From Warburgia ugandensis (Eukaryota; Streptophyta; Magnoliopsida; Canellales; Canellaceae), in assembly GCA_035236585.1 (NCBI GenBank), contig CP141128.1, positions 51,759,257-51,823,256 of the forward strand: a stretch of DNA of 64,000 bases, given 5' to 3'. This document shows positions 11,861 through 23,640 of the stretch, piece after piece (the stretch's first letter is position 1; each line of letters begins with the position of its first letter). The notes beneath the pieces were generated by a model. That model had not been told where the DNA came from. It did no database searches and saw only the letters and a list, made by a program, of their open reading frames with translations. The position numbers were made by a program, and so were the translations under genes.

Positions 11861-12448
11861 TGGTGGAGTAATTGAGTTAGGCATAATTCAAAGTCTTATA
11901 GGCGTAGCATATCAGATGAGGTAATTTGGCAATATACTACCTCAAAAATAGCACTGATCGCATAATCAGAAACATCACATAGAATTTCAAATGGTGCACT
12001 CCAATTCAGAGGTTGAATGATGGGTATAGAAGTCAAAATGCTATCTCGTTTTGGGGTAAATTGTAATGGGGTCTAGAGATTTTACTGAAATCCTTGATGA
12101 ATTTTTGACAAAACCTAGCATGCCCTAAAAAAGAGCTATATCTCCTTCATTATTTTATGAGGGGGAAGATTAGATACAAGATCTACTTTCCCTTTGTCAA
12201 CCTCAATACTGTGTTGTGATATAATGTGCCCTAATACTATTATACCTAATACTAAAGCTAAATGGTCTAAGCATTCATCAAATGATGATCCAAAGCCCAA
12301 AACATCTTCAATAAACACCTTGAGGAATTAGTCTACCTTATTTGCGAAGATATTCATCAGACACCTTTGAAAATTTGTTGATGCATTACATTGCCCAAAA
12401 GGCATGCGTAGATAAGAAAAAGTTTCAAAGGGACAAGTTGTAACAACC

Positions 12449-12892
12449 TGAGGGCCCACACATGCAACAATATTGTCCACTTTGGCAAACTGGCAGCCCA
12501 TATAACCAGCCCATTGCATGATTTTGTTCTTTCCCCTTAGGGAAAAACTGGTAGTTGCAAGGAAAGTCCTCACCACTCTTATTAATAGCCTAGTTTCTTT
12601 CTCCTTAGGGATGTGGGACTAACTCTTAAGGTTTCTTTCCTCACAATTACCTAGCCAGTGCTAAGGGGTGAGCCAAGAGAGGCTGGTTAGGCAGTTGTGA
12701 GGCAAGAGACCTTAAGAGTTAGTCCCACATCACTAAGGGGAAAGAAACTGAGCTATTGATAAGAGTGGTGAGGACTTTCCTTACAACGACCGATTTTTCC
12801 CTAAGGGGGAAGAACAAAATCGTGCGGTGGGCTAGTTGTATGGGCAGCTAGTCTACCAAAGCAGACAATATCGTTGCATGTGTGGGCCCTCA
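12449..12892. repeat. Long hairpin of TRIM-like sequence, arms about 210 bp
   Basis: The left arm (12,449-12,658) is the inverted copy of the right arm (12,683-12,892), with a loop of about 24 bp. The right arm matches 16,240-16,465 in direct orientation: (T)TAAGAGTTAGTCCCACAT, then GAGTGGTGAGGACTTTCC, then GCATGTGTGGGCCCTC. So two copies of one short element face each other with almost no spacer. Confidence 0.85.
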
Positions 12893-14748
12893 TATGTCAT
12901 AGAAATTTATTTTCTTTAGCTAGTCTTTAGACTTACCAAATTTGGTAAACATTTTAATTCATGAGGTTTCAAAGTAAATCCATATATCTTCAATACATAC
13001 TATTTCTCATTTATCCAAAAAAACTTTCCTTCATCGAATTCATAAATATCATTTATCCCAAAAATATAACTCAAAATTTTTATTGAGTTCTTAATGATGT
13101 TTTTCATTTCCAACTCACATTTTATGAGAGTTGAGGTTACTTAACCTCTTTACTAACCTTATTTATCAGTGCATAATCACAATAATCCATTGGTGATATC
13201 ATGATAAGGGAACATGAGATCATGAGTTGGATGTGATTGATTTGGAGTAAATTAATAAATTTAGCCTTAATTGATGAAAAATCATAAAAATAACCACATA
13301 ACTACTTGATCTTAAAGACCCAACATGATCAAAACATGTAAATTAGTTTGAATGGATATCTAATAGTAAAATAATATGAATGGAAGGGTTTGATGTAACT
13401 GATTTGGTAGATCTTAAGATCTTGACCATTAAAAGTAACAAAATCCTTGAAAATACATAATAATGTCCTAAATCAGATTGATCAAGGATGATAAAAAACC
13501 ATGAATCAGTATGGATGATGATCTAATGATAAGATTATGAGAAATGAATGGCCTGATGTTGCTAATTTGGGATAGATCGAGATCTGTGCCCTTAATTTTA
13601 AGATCTTCTTGATCGATTGGATCAAGAAAGATCAGATCATATGATAAGATGCATCAATGATCTAGTGATGATATCATATTAAGAGAATGTGAATTATTAT
13701 ATTCTATTATAAATGTTCTTTTAATTGCTTAGTAGATTTAATTATTAGATTTACTTATTTATGCTTTAATGTTCATGTTATGTAAATTACATGAAAAATG
13801 TAATTAAATGAAAATAGATATTGATGAACATTTACAATGAATATGGACATGGACTTAATGATAGTAAGGGCTATAGTTAGTAGGACAATATAAGAAATAT
13901 CATTTCCTTGGCCCAATTTAGGAGAATAATAAACAACCATGAATGACATTTTAAATGTTCATGGATTTAATTAAAATCAAATAGCAAGAGTACTTAGGGT
14001 TTAATGCTTATTGGAACCTTATGAAGGTTGAGCTAAGGTCACTCCTATAAATGCTGAACGTGGTGGTTAAGGGGGTTCTCTAATAAAGCCTCACTCTTCC
14101 CCCACCTTCTAGCGACGTTTGTTGAGGTTTAAACCCCTCCTTACAGGAGGATTGAATTAACCACTATGTGAGCAGCTTTTAACTGGTAAGCCTTAGTCAA
14201 TTCTGAAATAAGTAACTATCTTATATTAGGAAAGAAATAAACTATCTTCAACCAGTATGACAATAACTAGTTGAATAATAATAAGAAGAAGAACATAAAA
14301 GATAGTAAATTATATTATCTTAATAAAAATTGTAAGAAGATAAGGATGATCTAACAAGATCCATGATGAGATCTTGAATGATCAAGAATAATGAACAGAA
14401 TTATAATTTAGATTAAATGTTTGATTTTGTATAGATGTTAGATTTAAATGTAGATCAATAGATTAGATTCTTGATCAATACGATCCAAGGAAAAGATCCA
14501 AGTCATCCTATGTAAGGATGATAATATGAACAACTAGGAAGTATAAATGAGTTGAGGAATGACTATATACATATGATTTGGTAGTTATATGAAGTATATG
14601 ATGATCAAGATCAATGAGATGGATTGTGAAAGTAAAGGTAGGTAGAGCTTAAGAATATATTTAATATATAACATACATGTATTTTACACATGATCTTATC
14701 ATGATAACTATAGATTGATTATAATTGCCTTGGAATTGTTTATGAATC

Positions 14749-14857
14749 AACAAATGATGTTGAAATGAATACAAAGTGATTGATTAAGTAATAATAAAAT
14801 TACTTAAGGCAATAAATGATGTTGAAATGAATACAAAGTGATTGATTAAGTAGTTAT
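14749..14857 (+). repeat. Short tandem duplication, unit about 62 bp
   Basis: AAATGATGTTGAAATGAATA followed by CAAAGTGATTGATTAAGTA appears at about 14,752 and again at about 14,814, nearly unchanged. Confidence 0.8.
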
Positions 14858-15683
14858 GAAATTACTTAATGGGTAGAATGAGAAGATTTGAACTATATTA
14901 GTTGGACCCCCAAATCTTAAGGAAATAAGTTATAGGCATGTCCTATTATAACTAGACACATAGTTTGTAAGTATGAAATATTATTTTTTGTATAAGCATG
15001 GAGGCTTGTGATTTTTTTTTAAGATAGGCTTATGCTTGGGGATGCCAATGCTAGAAGAGTTATGAGGGTTTGGCCACCCACTCTCCAAAACTGATTATGA
15101 TGATACCTTTCCCAAAGAAAAGAAAAATGTAGCGTGGGGCAATTATAGGAAGGCCACCACTGTGACAACCATTGTTCCCCCCATATGAACATGGATCTGT
15201 ATTTTCTACTGTGGTATTAGTGGAGTATTGAGCAGTTATCCGAGTGTGCTGTACAAATTGAGACTGCAAGCATAGTAGTCCTTTGATTATATTTTGCATT
15301 ACAATGTAATTGATTATGGTATGATGAGATGCCTTTTGTTATGGCATGATGAGATGCCTTATTTTATGGCACGATGAGATGCCCCATAAAAGTTATTACT
15401 GATGTTGTCTTGGAGGATGATTTCTAATACAGTATGATTATATATTAACAACTAGTGTTAATATTGAAATCAATTTGGAAATGAGATATTATTGATGATA
15501 GTGACTATATTCATGATTTTTAGTGGTTTTATTTATATTTAATATATACATATAATTCATATGATGAGTGAAGGATCAAATAGTTATCCAATTGTATAAA
15601 TTGATTTATATCATGGATATAAGAACTGTTGATTTTGAGATATATTGATTATATTTCTTAAATCCCCTACCAAGCATAGCTTG

Positions 15684-15723
15684 CTGAGATATTTTAAATG
15701 TTTGAATGTTTACAATATCTCAG
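15684..15723 (+). other. Conserved LTR hairpin
   Basis: CTGAGATATT...AATATCTCAG with extension of the stem by AAA/TTT inside; preceded by CCCCTACCAAGCATAGCTTG. Confidence 0.8.
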
Positions 15724-16103
15724 ATATAGTTAAGGAAGATTGAAAGGTCAAGACTTGAGGATAATCATCACCGAACTACTACTCAGGTATTTACTTTGAA
15801 GAGGATTGTATTGACTATTTTGTAATATATAGACAAGGTATGTAATGACTACTGGGGTTGTGTATGTGAACCACTAGATTGATCTTGATTTAAATAAAAG
15901 TATTTCTATTGATATTCAATGGAAATTTTATTTTATACAAAAATCTATGTATGATAAGTAATTCGAGGTGGCACTCCGATTTTTGACAAATAAATTTCAA
16001 AGAAAATATGTTTCTGCTATTTGTGTTTTAATTTTTTTTTAAATCAGGGCCCTACCTTTGCAAATATTTATAAAAATGTGTTTTAAAAACCTGGGTCATC
16101 ACA

Positions 16104-16475
16104 ATTGGTATCAATAGCCCAGTTTCTTTCCCTTTAGCGATGTGGCACTCGGGCTGTTACAGTGGTATCAGAGCTGACCCCTGACTCGGTGTGTGTCTGG
16201 CCGGTAGACAAGGACATCTATTACCTAGTGGGGGTGAGGGGTGAGCTAAGAGATGTTGGTTAGGCAGTTGTGAGGCAAGAGACCTTAAGAGTTAGTCCCA
16301 CATTGCTAATGGGAAAGAAACTGGGCTATTGATAAGAGTGGTGAGGACTTTCCTTGCAACGACCGATTTTCTCCTAAGGGGGAAGAACAAAACTGTGTGG
16401 TGGGCTGGATGTATGCGCAGCCAATCTGCCAAAGCGGACAATATCAATGCATGTGTGGGCCCTCGGGTAGTTACA
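16104..16475 (+). mobile_element. TRIM-like short retroelement piece
   Basis: An LTR-like end (GGGCTGTTACA, ending 16,161) is followed by one base and a Met primer site (16,163-16,174), about 110 bp of internal sequence, then TTAGTCCCACATTGC onward to GGGTAGTTACA at 16,475. No coding capacity. Layout and size fit a terminal-repeat retrotransposon in miniature. The first 50 bp (TATCAATAGCCCAGTTTC) are an inverted match to part of the same element, so the piece is rearranged. Confidence 0.65.
16163..16174 (+). other. Primer binding site in TRIM-like piece
   Basis: TGGTATCAGAGC, complementary to the 3' end of initiator-Met tRNA, one base after a TGTTACA LTR-like end. Confidence 0.75.
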
Positions 16476-17129
16476 CAAGTGAAGGCAGTCTTCTCTTGAT
16501 CTTTGGTGTTATAGGAATCTAGCTATAACTAAAATTACCATCAAGAAAGCATTAGTACTGATGTTTGACTAACCTTTCTTGCATTTAGTCAATAAATGGG
16601 AGAGGAAAGTGGTTGTTCTTCATGACCTAGTTCAATCCTTGGTAGTCTATAGACACTCTCAACCTAGTGGTCATGTGGATGGGTATTAATTCATTATTTT
16701 CATTCCTAACTACTACTACTACACTAGACTTATTGGGTACAACTTGAACTGGGCTGACCAAAGAACTATTAGAGATGGGAAATATGATGCCTACACCTAA
16801 CAACTTCAAAACCTCCACCCTTACAACTTCTTCATATTAGGGTTTACCTATCTTTCTATTTTCCTTGAAGTTTTTGTATTCTCTTCAAGTTGGATGTAGT
16901 GCATACAAATGGTTGGGCTGAAATCCTTAATGTCTATTATGGACCACCGTATGGTTGTCTTATGTTTGAGAAGAGCCTTAAGCAGCTTACCCTCTTATTC
17001 TTGATCAAGATCAAATGCAATAATGATAGGCAGGGTTTCAAGAGGACCTATAATTGCATATTTCAAACTTTCGAACAAACTTTTTTAGGTTTAGAGCAAG
17101 TGGTTTAACATTAGAAAAACCTTGAGTAG

Positions 17130-18960
17130 TGACTAGAAATGGGCCCATGCAAAATCTACCACCTTTGAATGAGAATTCAAGCCATGTAAGCCACCTAAAC
17201 CATGAAGAAATGACTAGAAGATGCTAAGCCATACAAACCATGAAGTTGAGGGAGCAAGCCATTGAAGCCACCAAGAAGAAGCCATCAATGGGAGCCATGA
17301 ATTCATATGAGCCAATATCACTTGGGTCCACATGAACTAAGAGGAAAACCATGGTTTTGCAAGCTACAAAAACTATGTTCTAAAGAGATAAATAGCAAGG
17401 AAACGAGTGTGAGTATCAACATGGGTAGTGGCATGCAAGGTAGACCAATAAGAGAAAAGAAACCATTCCTAATTCCCTCCTCTATCTATCTTTCAATCTC
17501 TCTTTCCTAAGTTTTCCAAATCCAAATCCCCTTCTAATCCTTTCCCAAGTCTGTCCATGTTGCACTTTCCTAGATCATCCTTGCAATCCCCTTTCTTAGG
17601 CGTCCCAACTTCCATGCAATTTCTTTCTTAATTCCCATCCTCATCTACACAATTTCCTTCTAATCCTCTTCATAGTTTTCCACTGTTCACTCCCATCTTT
17701 GAGTTCTACTTCTAATTCCCTCCTTTTCTTATCTCATCCCAAGATCCATTTCTTTTAGAAAGGTGTGAACCATCTAAAACAAAGAGAGGCATCCCATAAG
17801 ATACATAGAAAATTCACCTCCTTCAAAGGCTAATTTCCATGCTTCCTTGCTAGGGTTTGGGTGTGTCTTTCTTGCTCTTCACCATGCCTCTTTCCATTCA
17901 AGGTTTCAACTCATCACTTAAGTCTTTCAATGCCTTTTTCCATGTTGCTTTCAAGCAAATTTTCTTTCCTTTTTGCTAAGCCTTACTCTTTGGTTTCATG
18001 CACATAGTTGTAGGGTTTTTTCTATTATTGTTTTGATCCTATTTTTTTCTTCATTATTTGCTTGTTCTCTTCTAATAATTTCCTCTCTTTTGATTTCATT
18101 CTCATCTCTCTTTCATTGATTCTCTTTTGGGTTCACATGCATGCCATCTTTTGGATGTTGGATCACCTTAGATTTAAGTTAGGATCTTGTATTACATGCT
18201 ATGAATGTTGCATACCATTGCTTTACATGTTACTAATGTTTAAATGCAAGACGTGCCTCTTTCTTGTAAAGATCTTAATTCAATTCAACAACTTGGTCCA
18301 TCTACACCTTTCTTAAATATTTCTAATGTTTAACTTTTATTGAATATTGTGTTTCATGCTTGTGGTTCCATGTGCACTTTTCTAGTTTAGTTCCATGCAA
18401 ATTTTTTAGATACTTCCACTCTATCATGCATGCTTTAGCTGACCATCTTTTCTCTCCTTTGGATACTTTAGTTGATCATGTTAATGAATGTTAAATCTTA
18501 GTTTTTGATCCATGCAAAACCTTTCCTGGTTCATATACACTTTTTTAATCCATACTTATTTAGTTGCATTGTTTGTTTCATGGATTTAAATGTTAGATTT
18601 CATGGCTTATGTTAGTTTACGTCCTTAGATTAAAGCTTAGTTTTTGGTTTTAATTTTAGAAAGTTTTTACTTTTAGAAAGTTTTCTTAGTTTAAGTTTCT
18701 AAATTCTTGCATGTTTCCAGTTGCTTGTTATTTAAGTTACTAGATTAATCACAACCTAATCCATTTGGCTAGGATAATTAATCTAAATAAAATTCCAATT
18801 GTATAACAATCTATGAGACTCCTCATGGAATCGACCTCACTTGTGTACATCTTACTACTTTGATTCATGTGCTATCATACTACTTTGATTCATGTGCTAG
18901 TGATTAATATTTAAAATACCTCACTAGCCACCATCTTGCACTCAAAAAAAGGATTTAATG
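17130..18960 (+). repeat. Plus-strand Athila/Tat-like LTR or leader copy 1
   Basis: Begins TGACTAGAAATGGGCCCATG, matching the start of the copy at 20,447. Both then have AGCCA/AAGCCA-rich purine sequence, then a long T/C-rich part, and near the end the stretch CTCATGG.ATC.ACCTCACTTG, which in Athila/Tat elements lies shortly before the LTR end and primer site. No coding signal. The right end is approximate and no target duplication could be fixed. It lies against the Athila/Tat pol relic in opposite orientation. Confidence 0.5.
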
Positions 18961-20446
18961 TGTTTTGCATGAAATTTAGAAGGAGGCATCATTTTCCAAG
19001 GTGATGGGATTTTGAGATAAAACTTGGAGGAAGCTTCATTAACCATGCCATGATCTTCACCCCCTCATCTTCACCACTCAAGGAAGAAGGACATTGATCC
19101 AATCATCCATCCATAACAGCTCATCTAAACTTTCCCAACACCAGGTTATCCATCTTATCTCTTTCCATTCCCCTTTATCCCCTTTATCCCCTTCATTCTT
19201 TCTTCTTATCCTTCCCCATCTCTTTCCTTTCTTCTTATCCTATCTTTCCTTCCCATGCTCATCAATATCCCACTTCCCAATTTCCTTTCATTTTCCCTTA
19301 AAATTCATCAAAATTTATCACAATCCCATGCATTCCATGCCCCCCTCTACCCATTTTTCCTTCCTTGCCTCCATTCTCACTTACATCTCACCCACTCTTC
19401 ACTTGCTTCTCCTCATGATCTCAAACATCTATTCCATAGGGCATTCACCCTAGAATTTTATAAATAGAGACGAGGAGAGGTTAAGAAGGATCTCTCATTT
19501 TCTCCAGAACTTAAAGCCAAAATATGGAAAAACAGAGCTAGAGAGATCACTCTTACCATCTCTCCCTTAAAGCTCTATGACCACACCCCTAGAGAAGAGG
19601 TGAGAGTCTCAACTTATAGTCCCTCATCCCTTCCTTCTTCTCCCATCCTCTCTTTTCTTTTTTTCTTTCACCTACGTCCCTCTCTATCCTTCTTTTCCTT
19701 ACATGCAACATCCTTTCTCATCTCACTTGCTTGCCTTCTCCCCTTACCTTTTCATGCACCTTCCACCACCTTCCTTTTAATCATACACATCCCCCCTCCT
19801 TCCTTTAGATCTACACACCCTTCTTCTTAACCTTCAACCTTTATTTTGCATGGGATTTTGGAAATACTTGAAAAGGAAGAGAACCACCTCATGTCACTTT
19901 CTATGGGAGCCAAAGTCTCTCCTTCCTAGAAGTGGGTTTGTTATGGTTTGAGGTTTTCTTTATGGATGTGGCAGGTTGGGTGATTCCCGCTTTAATTGTC
20001 AGCTACCACTCATGTGCCTAAGAGAGTCAAAGGAATCGAATTGATGGTATTAGCATAGTGATGATTGTTCAATTTTGCATAAAAAGTACCCAATCAATAG
20101 TCCATGTGTTATAAAATATAGTGTTATTTCTAGGATTTTTTTGAAAATTCATACACATGCATTTCTAACCTAATAATTCAAAATTTTGATATTTTATACT
20201 TCAAAATCTAATCCAGAATCATCATAATTTTCTAGGATTTAATTAGTTTTTTTATTTAATCTTTTATAGGAGAAAATGATCCAATGGCCTTTAATGATTG
20301 GGATAAGAATTGAGGCCATTCATGAGGTTTCCTAGTCTAACTAGGAAACCCAAGCAAGCTAAAGCCTAAATATAATTAATCTAAGATGTGATTAAGGTTC
20401 AAAACTATCTTAGGAAAAGCTTGAAGGCAATTGAAGACGAAAAAGT
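18961..20446 (+). other. Pyrimidine-rich noncoding stretch with a TATA-like site
   Basis: From 19,090 to 19,850 the plus strand is strongly C/T-rich, which explains its open frames rich in Ser, Leu, Pro and Phe. A TATA-like TTATAAATAGAG lies at about 19,457-19,468 and is followed by GAGGAGAGG and pyrimidine tracts, like the promoter and transcript start of a plant LTR. I see no gene. It may be LTR promoter sequence belonging to the flanking plus-strand copies. Confidence 0.4.
19457..19468 (+). promoter_or_regulatory. TATA-like site
   Basis: TTATAAATAGAG followed by a purine then pyrimidine-rich stretch. Plausible LTR promoter, no further support. Confidence 0.4.
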
Positions 20447-22687
20447 TGACTAGAAATGGATGCAAGCCCAATCCATGCATTTCCACAACCTCTGCAACGG
20501 AGCGATTCAAGTCACTTTAGCCATTAAAGCCATGAAAAAGGGTGATAAGACATATAAGCTACTCCAGCCTTGACGCGACTTAAGCCACCAAATAATGAGC
20601 CATCAAGCCAAGGAAGAGTTCCACATGGAGCCACATGATTGGAGCATCAATTCAAGCAACTTTCCAGTGTTAAAAGTGCAATTTTTAAGAGATTTTGAGA
20701 TATTAACATAAAAGGTAAGATGATCATGCATTAAGGAACCCATCAATAGAGAAAAATACACTTTCCTAACTCATTTCCCATCCCTAATCCACCATTCATT
20801 CTAGGGTTCTATGTTTTTAACTCAAAGAGGAAGCCACCCTCCTAGAAAAGGATGCCCTTCTCTTACTTAGTTGGTAAAATTCAAGTGGTTTCCTACTTAG
20901 GAGACCTTAGATCTAAGTCCATGCAAACATGCAAAAACCCTGAGTGTTTTCCTAAAATTTCGTTCCAAATTTCCTTTCAATCTTCCTATCTCTTCAAACC
21001 ATTAAAATTGCACCTAAATTAGGAGAGTGGAATTCCACACCACCCTCCTCAAAAGGTGACTCCCTCGCTTTACTAGTTTGGAAACCAGCCTACTTACCTC
21101 TCTTTCTTATCTCATCATGCTTACCTCACTCTTCACCTAACCTTCCTCCTTCAAAACCCCAGAACTAGATCTACTTTCCTCCTTAATTCAAACCTTGCCT
21201 AAGTTAAAAACTAAAGCATCTATGTATCTCCCATGATTTCAACAAAATTTTCAAGTAGAGGTGGGTGAGACACCTCGAAACATTACCTTCCTTTGGTGGT
21301 CTTTATTGCTGGACTTGGGCATTCTTTTGGTGATGTTCTTCCTTTTAATTTCTTGGTATTTCCTTTATTATTTGCTCTCCAATTCTATGTTAGTGATTTA
21401 ATTTCTTTGCTTTGATTTCATTGTGTTTTCTTATATTGTTTGCTCTTTATTTCCAAACAACTTTTTCCATCCCTCTTGCTCTCTCCTTTTCACTCTATTC
21501 CTCTAGTTTTTTTTTTTTTTGTTTTGTCATTCAATCAAGATTCAAGTTAGTTCTTCTCTGATAGTGACAGCCAACAAAAGAAATAACTTGCAACCTTAAT
21601 TTTCCCCTTAGGAAATTCGCGTTTTCTATTTTGTTTTTCATCCTAGCTTTAGGTCCATTTTCCTTGCTTTTAGTTCATCATCTTAGCCATCTTCTCTCTT
21701 GAATTCATTTTTGGGTTTTCTTTACATGAGAGCTTAATTTAGTTTGTGATCATTATATTGAAGTTTTCTTCTTTTTTTTTAGATTAGGATTTAGGCCATA
21801 GTTTATTACAAAATTTATAGAATTTTTGCACTTGTTTATGCATAGAAAATTTGATGTAATTTGGCATTGATTCAATAAAGTTTCTTGAGGAATCTTGTTA
21901 TGAAATGTTTCCTTCATTAAATTACTTTAGATCCCATTTTTATAAAGCATAAAAATTGTTGTTTTAGATGCTTTATTATGCATAATTTAGTTGATGTTTT
22001 CAAGTACTCGAAATCTAGAAATTTTCTCTCCTTAACTTTGTGCTTTATTTTTAGCCATCCAAACACCTTATCTGCTTAAATCCTTAGGGATGCATTTATA
22101 TTTTTAGGTTGTTTGTCTAGTTCCTAGCTTATTTTTCATGTTTTTTTCCATTAAAGAGTCAAATCTGATCACTTTTTTACCTTTGAACCATGCGCACAAT
22201 CCATGGATCATGCACATGGTACATATGGTGATTCACCTTTTATTCTTACTTCACTCACTTTCTTAATTTATTTTTAGCAGTAGTTAATTCATTGTATGCA
22301 TCTTGGTTTGGGTTTAGAAAGTTTCTTTTTGATTTTTTGAAAGTTCCATCTTTAGGAATTTTTAGGAATAGATAGTGTTAAATTTAGAAAGTCTTTTTAA
22401 TTGTAGTTTCCATTCACATGTATGTTTCTAATTTCTGGTTAAATCTAGTTAGACCTCATTGGTTACTTGTTTTTTATTGTTGTATTAATATTAAAATTTT
22501 TCTTAATTTGGTTTTAGAAAGTTTCTAATTTTAGTCCAAGAAAGTGTTAATTTAGTAAAGTTTCAATTTTAGTAGTTTAATTAAGATAAGTTGCCTAATT
22601 TGATTCATTCTAATTGAGCATTAGTTTCCCTAAGTTGCTTGCATATTAGATTAATAAGTTTCTATTTTCATTGCTTAGACTTGGTTT
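20447..22687 (+). repeat. Plus-strand Athila/Tat-like LTR or leader copy 2, left part
   Basis: Starts TGACTAGAAATGGATGCAAG and follows copy 1 (17,130) through the AAGCCA-rich and T-rich parts. It is interrupted at GGTTT (22,683-22,687) by the Tekay element and resumes at 35,077. Noncoding. Confidence 0.55.
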
Positions 22688-23115
22688 TGTAATGACTCCA
22701 ATTTTGTAATATTAAAATCCCAAGTTAGCAATGAAAAGTTCAGTTTTTGAAGATAAGGGCATTTTGGTCATTTCACAATTCACCTTGACTGAACCCAGAA
22801 AATTGGTCTTGAAAATGGTACCATTAGGTGCGTCTCAGAAAAAGGAATCCAACAAGACCAAAATCACCCAAAACGGAGTTAAAATGAGCAAGTTATGGCC
22901 CTTTGAAGTTCAGGGGCAAAAATATAATTTTTATTAAAAAACGGATTTAGCCTGCAAAACACAGGGGCCCGTTTTGATATTGGCACCCTTCATCTTCAAC
23001 CTCCTAGAGGGTTCTAGAACGGCAATGATTGGAGGAGAAATCATAGCCATTCTGGAGGTTTCTCCACTGCCATTCAAGGCCGGTGAGAGCCCCCTCCAGA
23101 ACCCTCTTATAGCTC

Positions 23116-23123
23116 TATAAATA
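23116..23123 (+). promoter_or_regulatory. TATA box of LTR-A
   Basis: TATAAATA embedded in AGCTCTATAAATAGAGCT. The same arrangement occurs at 32,895, 63,017 and, inverted, 29,186, so it is the likely core promoter of this family. Confidence 0.75.
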
Positions 23124-23289
23124 GAGCTCTTTGGCACCTCTAATGGCAGCCCAAAAGCTTGAAGAAAACCCGTTTTGGAGAAGCAACCTAGAGGGGAAAT
23201 GAGGAGAAAAACCCAGCAACGAGCCAAGTATGCCCAAGATCCCTCAAAACCCGTCTTCACAGTAGTCCTAGGCTCAGTTTCCCTAAGTT

Positions 23290-23640
23290 TTTGCATGAAA
23301 AATCATGCAAAATAGAGCCCTGGAGAGTCACCAAGGACCCAGGGAAGTTCCCTAGGCCGCACTGGTTCAACAGGGTCAAACCAGGGTGTCCTGAGGATGC
23401 CCCGGTCCCCCAAATGAGCAGAACGTCCCACCTGGACGAAAAGCGTCGACCGCGTTCAATAGAACCAAACGGATGCGCCCGCAAAAGGGAAAGACGGGCG
23501 GGAAACCCAGACGCGCCCGCTGAGGCGCATGCCGCAGATGCATAGCATGCTAGTGATCCGAGATTTTCTGTTTCTTAAAGCAGCTGGGGCGCATGCCACT
23601 GACGCACAGTGCGCTAGCATTCCGCCTTTTCACTCTTAAG
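23290..23640 (+). other. GC-rich, CpG-containing island in LTR-A with an internal repeat
   Basis: Much richer in G+C and CpG than the rest of the window. Two related motifs follow each other about 75 bp apart: GCGCATGCCGCAGATGCA, then GCGCATGCCACTGACGCA, each followed by a (T/G)GC(T/G)CTAG-type string. Present in all four LTR-A copies (also about 28,660-28,990 inverted, 33,080-33,450 and 63,200-63,500). Confidence 0.7.

Larger units (their letters stand above)
12893..16103 (+). mobile_element. LTR-B copy inside the composite insertion
   Basis: Ends AAAAACCTGGGTCATCACA at 16,103. It holds the conserved hairpin at 15,684-15,723, the GC-richer block (about 15,000-15,260) and the TCCTATAAATGCTGAACGTGG-like stretch (about 14,040-14,070) shared with the copies at 47-56 kb. 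The left end is judged only from where the hairpin stops; a clean TG start and a target duplication of its own are not visible. It contains a doubled segment at 14,750-14,860 (AATGATGTTGAAATGAATAC twice). Confidence 0.7.
12434..16480. mobile_element. Composite insertion (12,439-16,475) with target duplication CAAGT
   Basis: CAAGT at 12,434-12,438 and 16,476-16,480 flanks a unit that starts TGTAACAACCTGAGGGCCC and ends GGGCCCTCGGGTAGTTACA, so its two ends are inverted copies of one LTR-like end. It interrupts the RT of the Athila/Tat relic. Inside are a hairpin of TRIM-like sequence (12,449-12,892), a plus-strand LTR-B (about 12,893-16,103) and a TRIM-like piece with primer site (16,104-16,475). 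The 5-bp duplication argues that the ends arrived together. The order of events inside is uncertain. Confidence 0.8.
10289..17124 (-). mobile_element. Athila/Tat-type Ty3/Gypsy pol relic, split by a 4.0-kb insertion
   Basis: Minus-strand pieces read in the normal order RT, RNase H, integrase. Signatures include DIKDFSPTICMHYIQLE before the RT, GIIFPIS..SLVSPVQVVP (16,627-16,818), RMPFG.CNAS..FQRCL (near 12,360-12,430), EVDKGK.DLVSNLPP (near 12,140-12,200), KYLLSKKDAKPR.I plus FIADHLSRL (11,620-11,770), and NDHKVVVKFLK..I followed by a HPQ motif (10,860-11,050). These wordings fit the Athila/Tat branch, not chromoviruses. The copy is old and broken, with many interruptions besides the insertion at 12,439-16,475. 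The gag-pro relic at 35,673-40,150, on the same strand, may be its other half. Confidence 0.85.

Noticed and set aside
19094-19830. Open frames of 70-119 codons on the plus strand
   Set aside because: They follow a C/T-rich tract and consist almost only of Ser, Leu, Pro, Phe and His, with several overlapping frames open at once: a composition effect.
22731-23545. Several 60-120-codon frames in LTR-A copies (also 28,704-29,282, 32,713-33,422 and 62,606-63,544)
   Set aside because: They appear on both strands in the same LTR block and change between copies; they are by-products of the LTR sequence.
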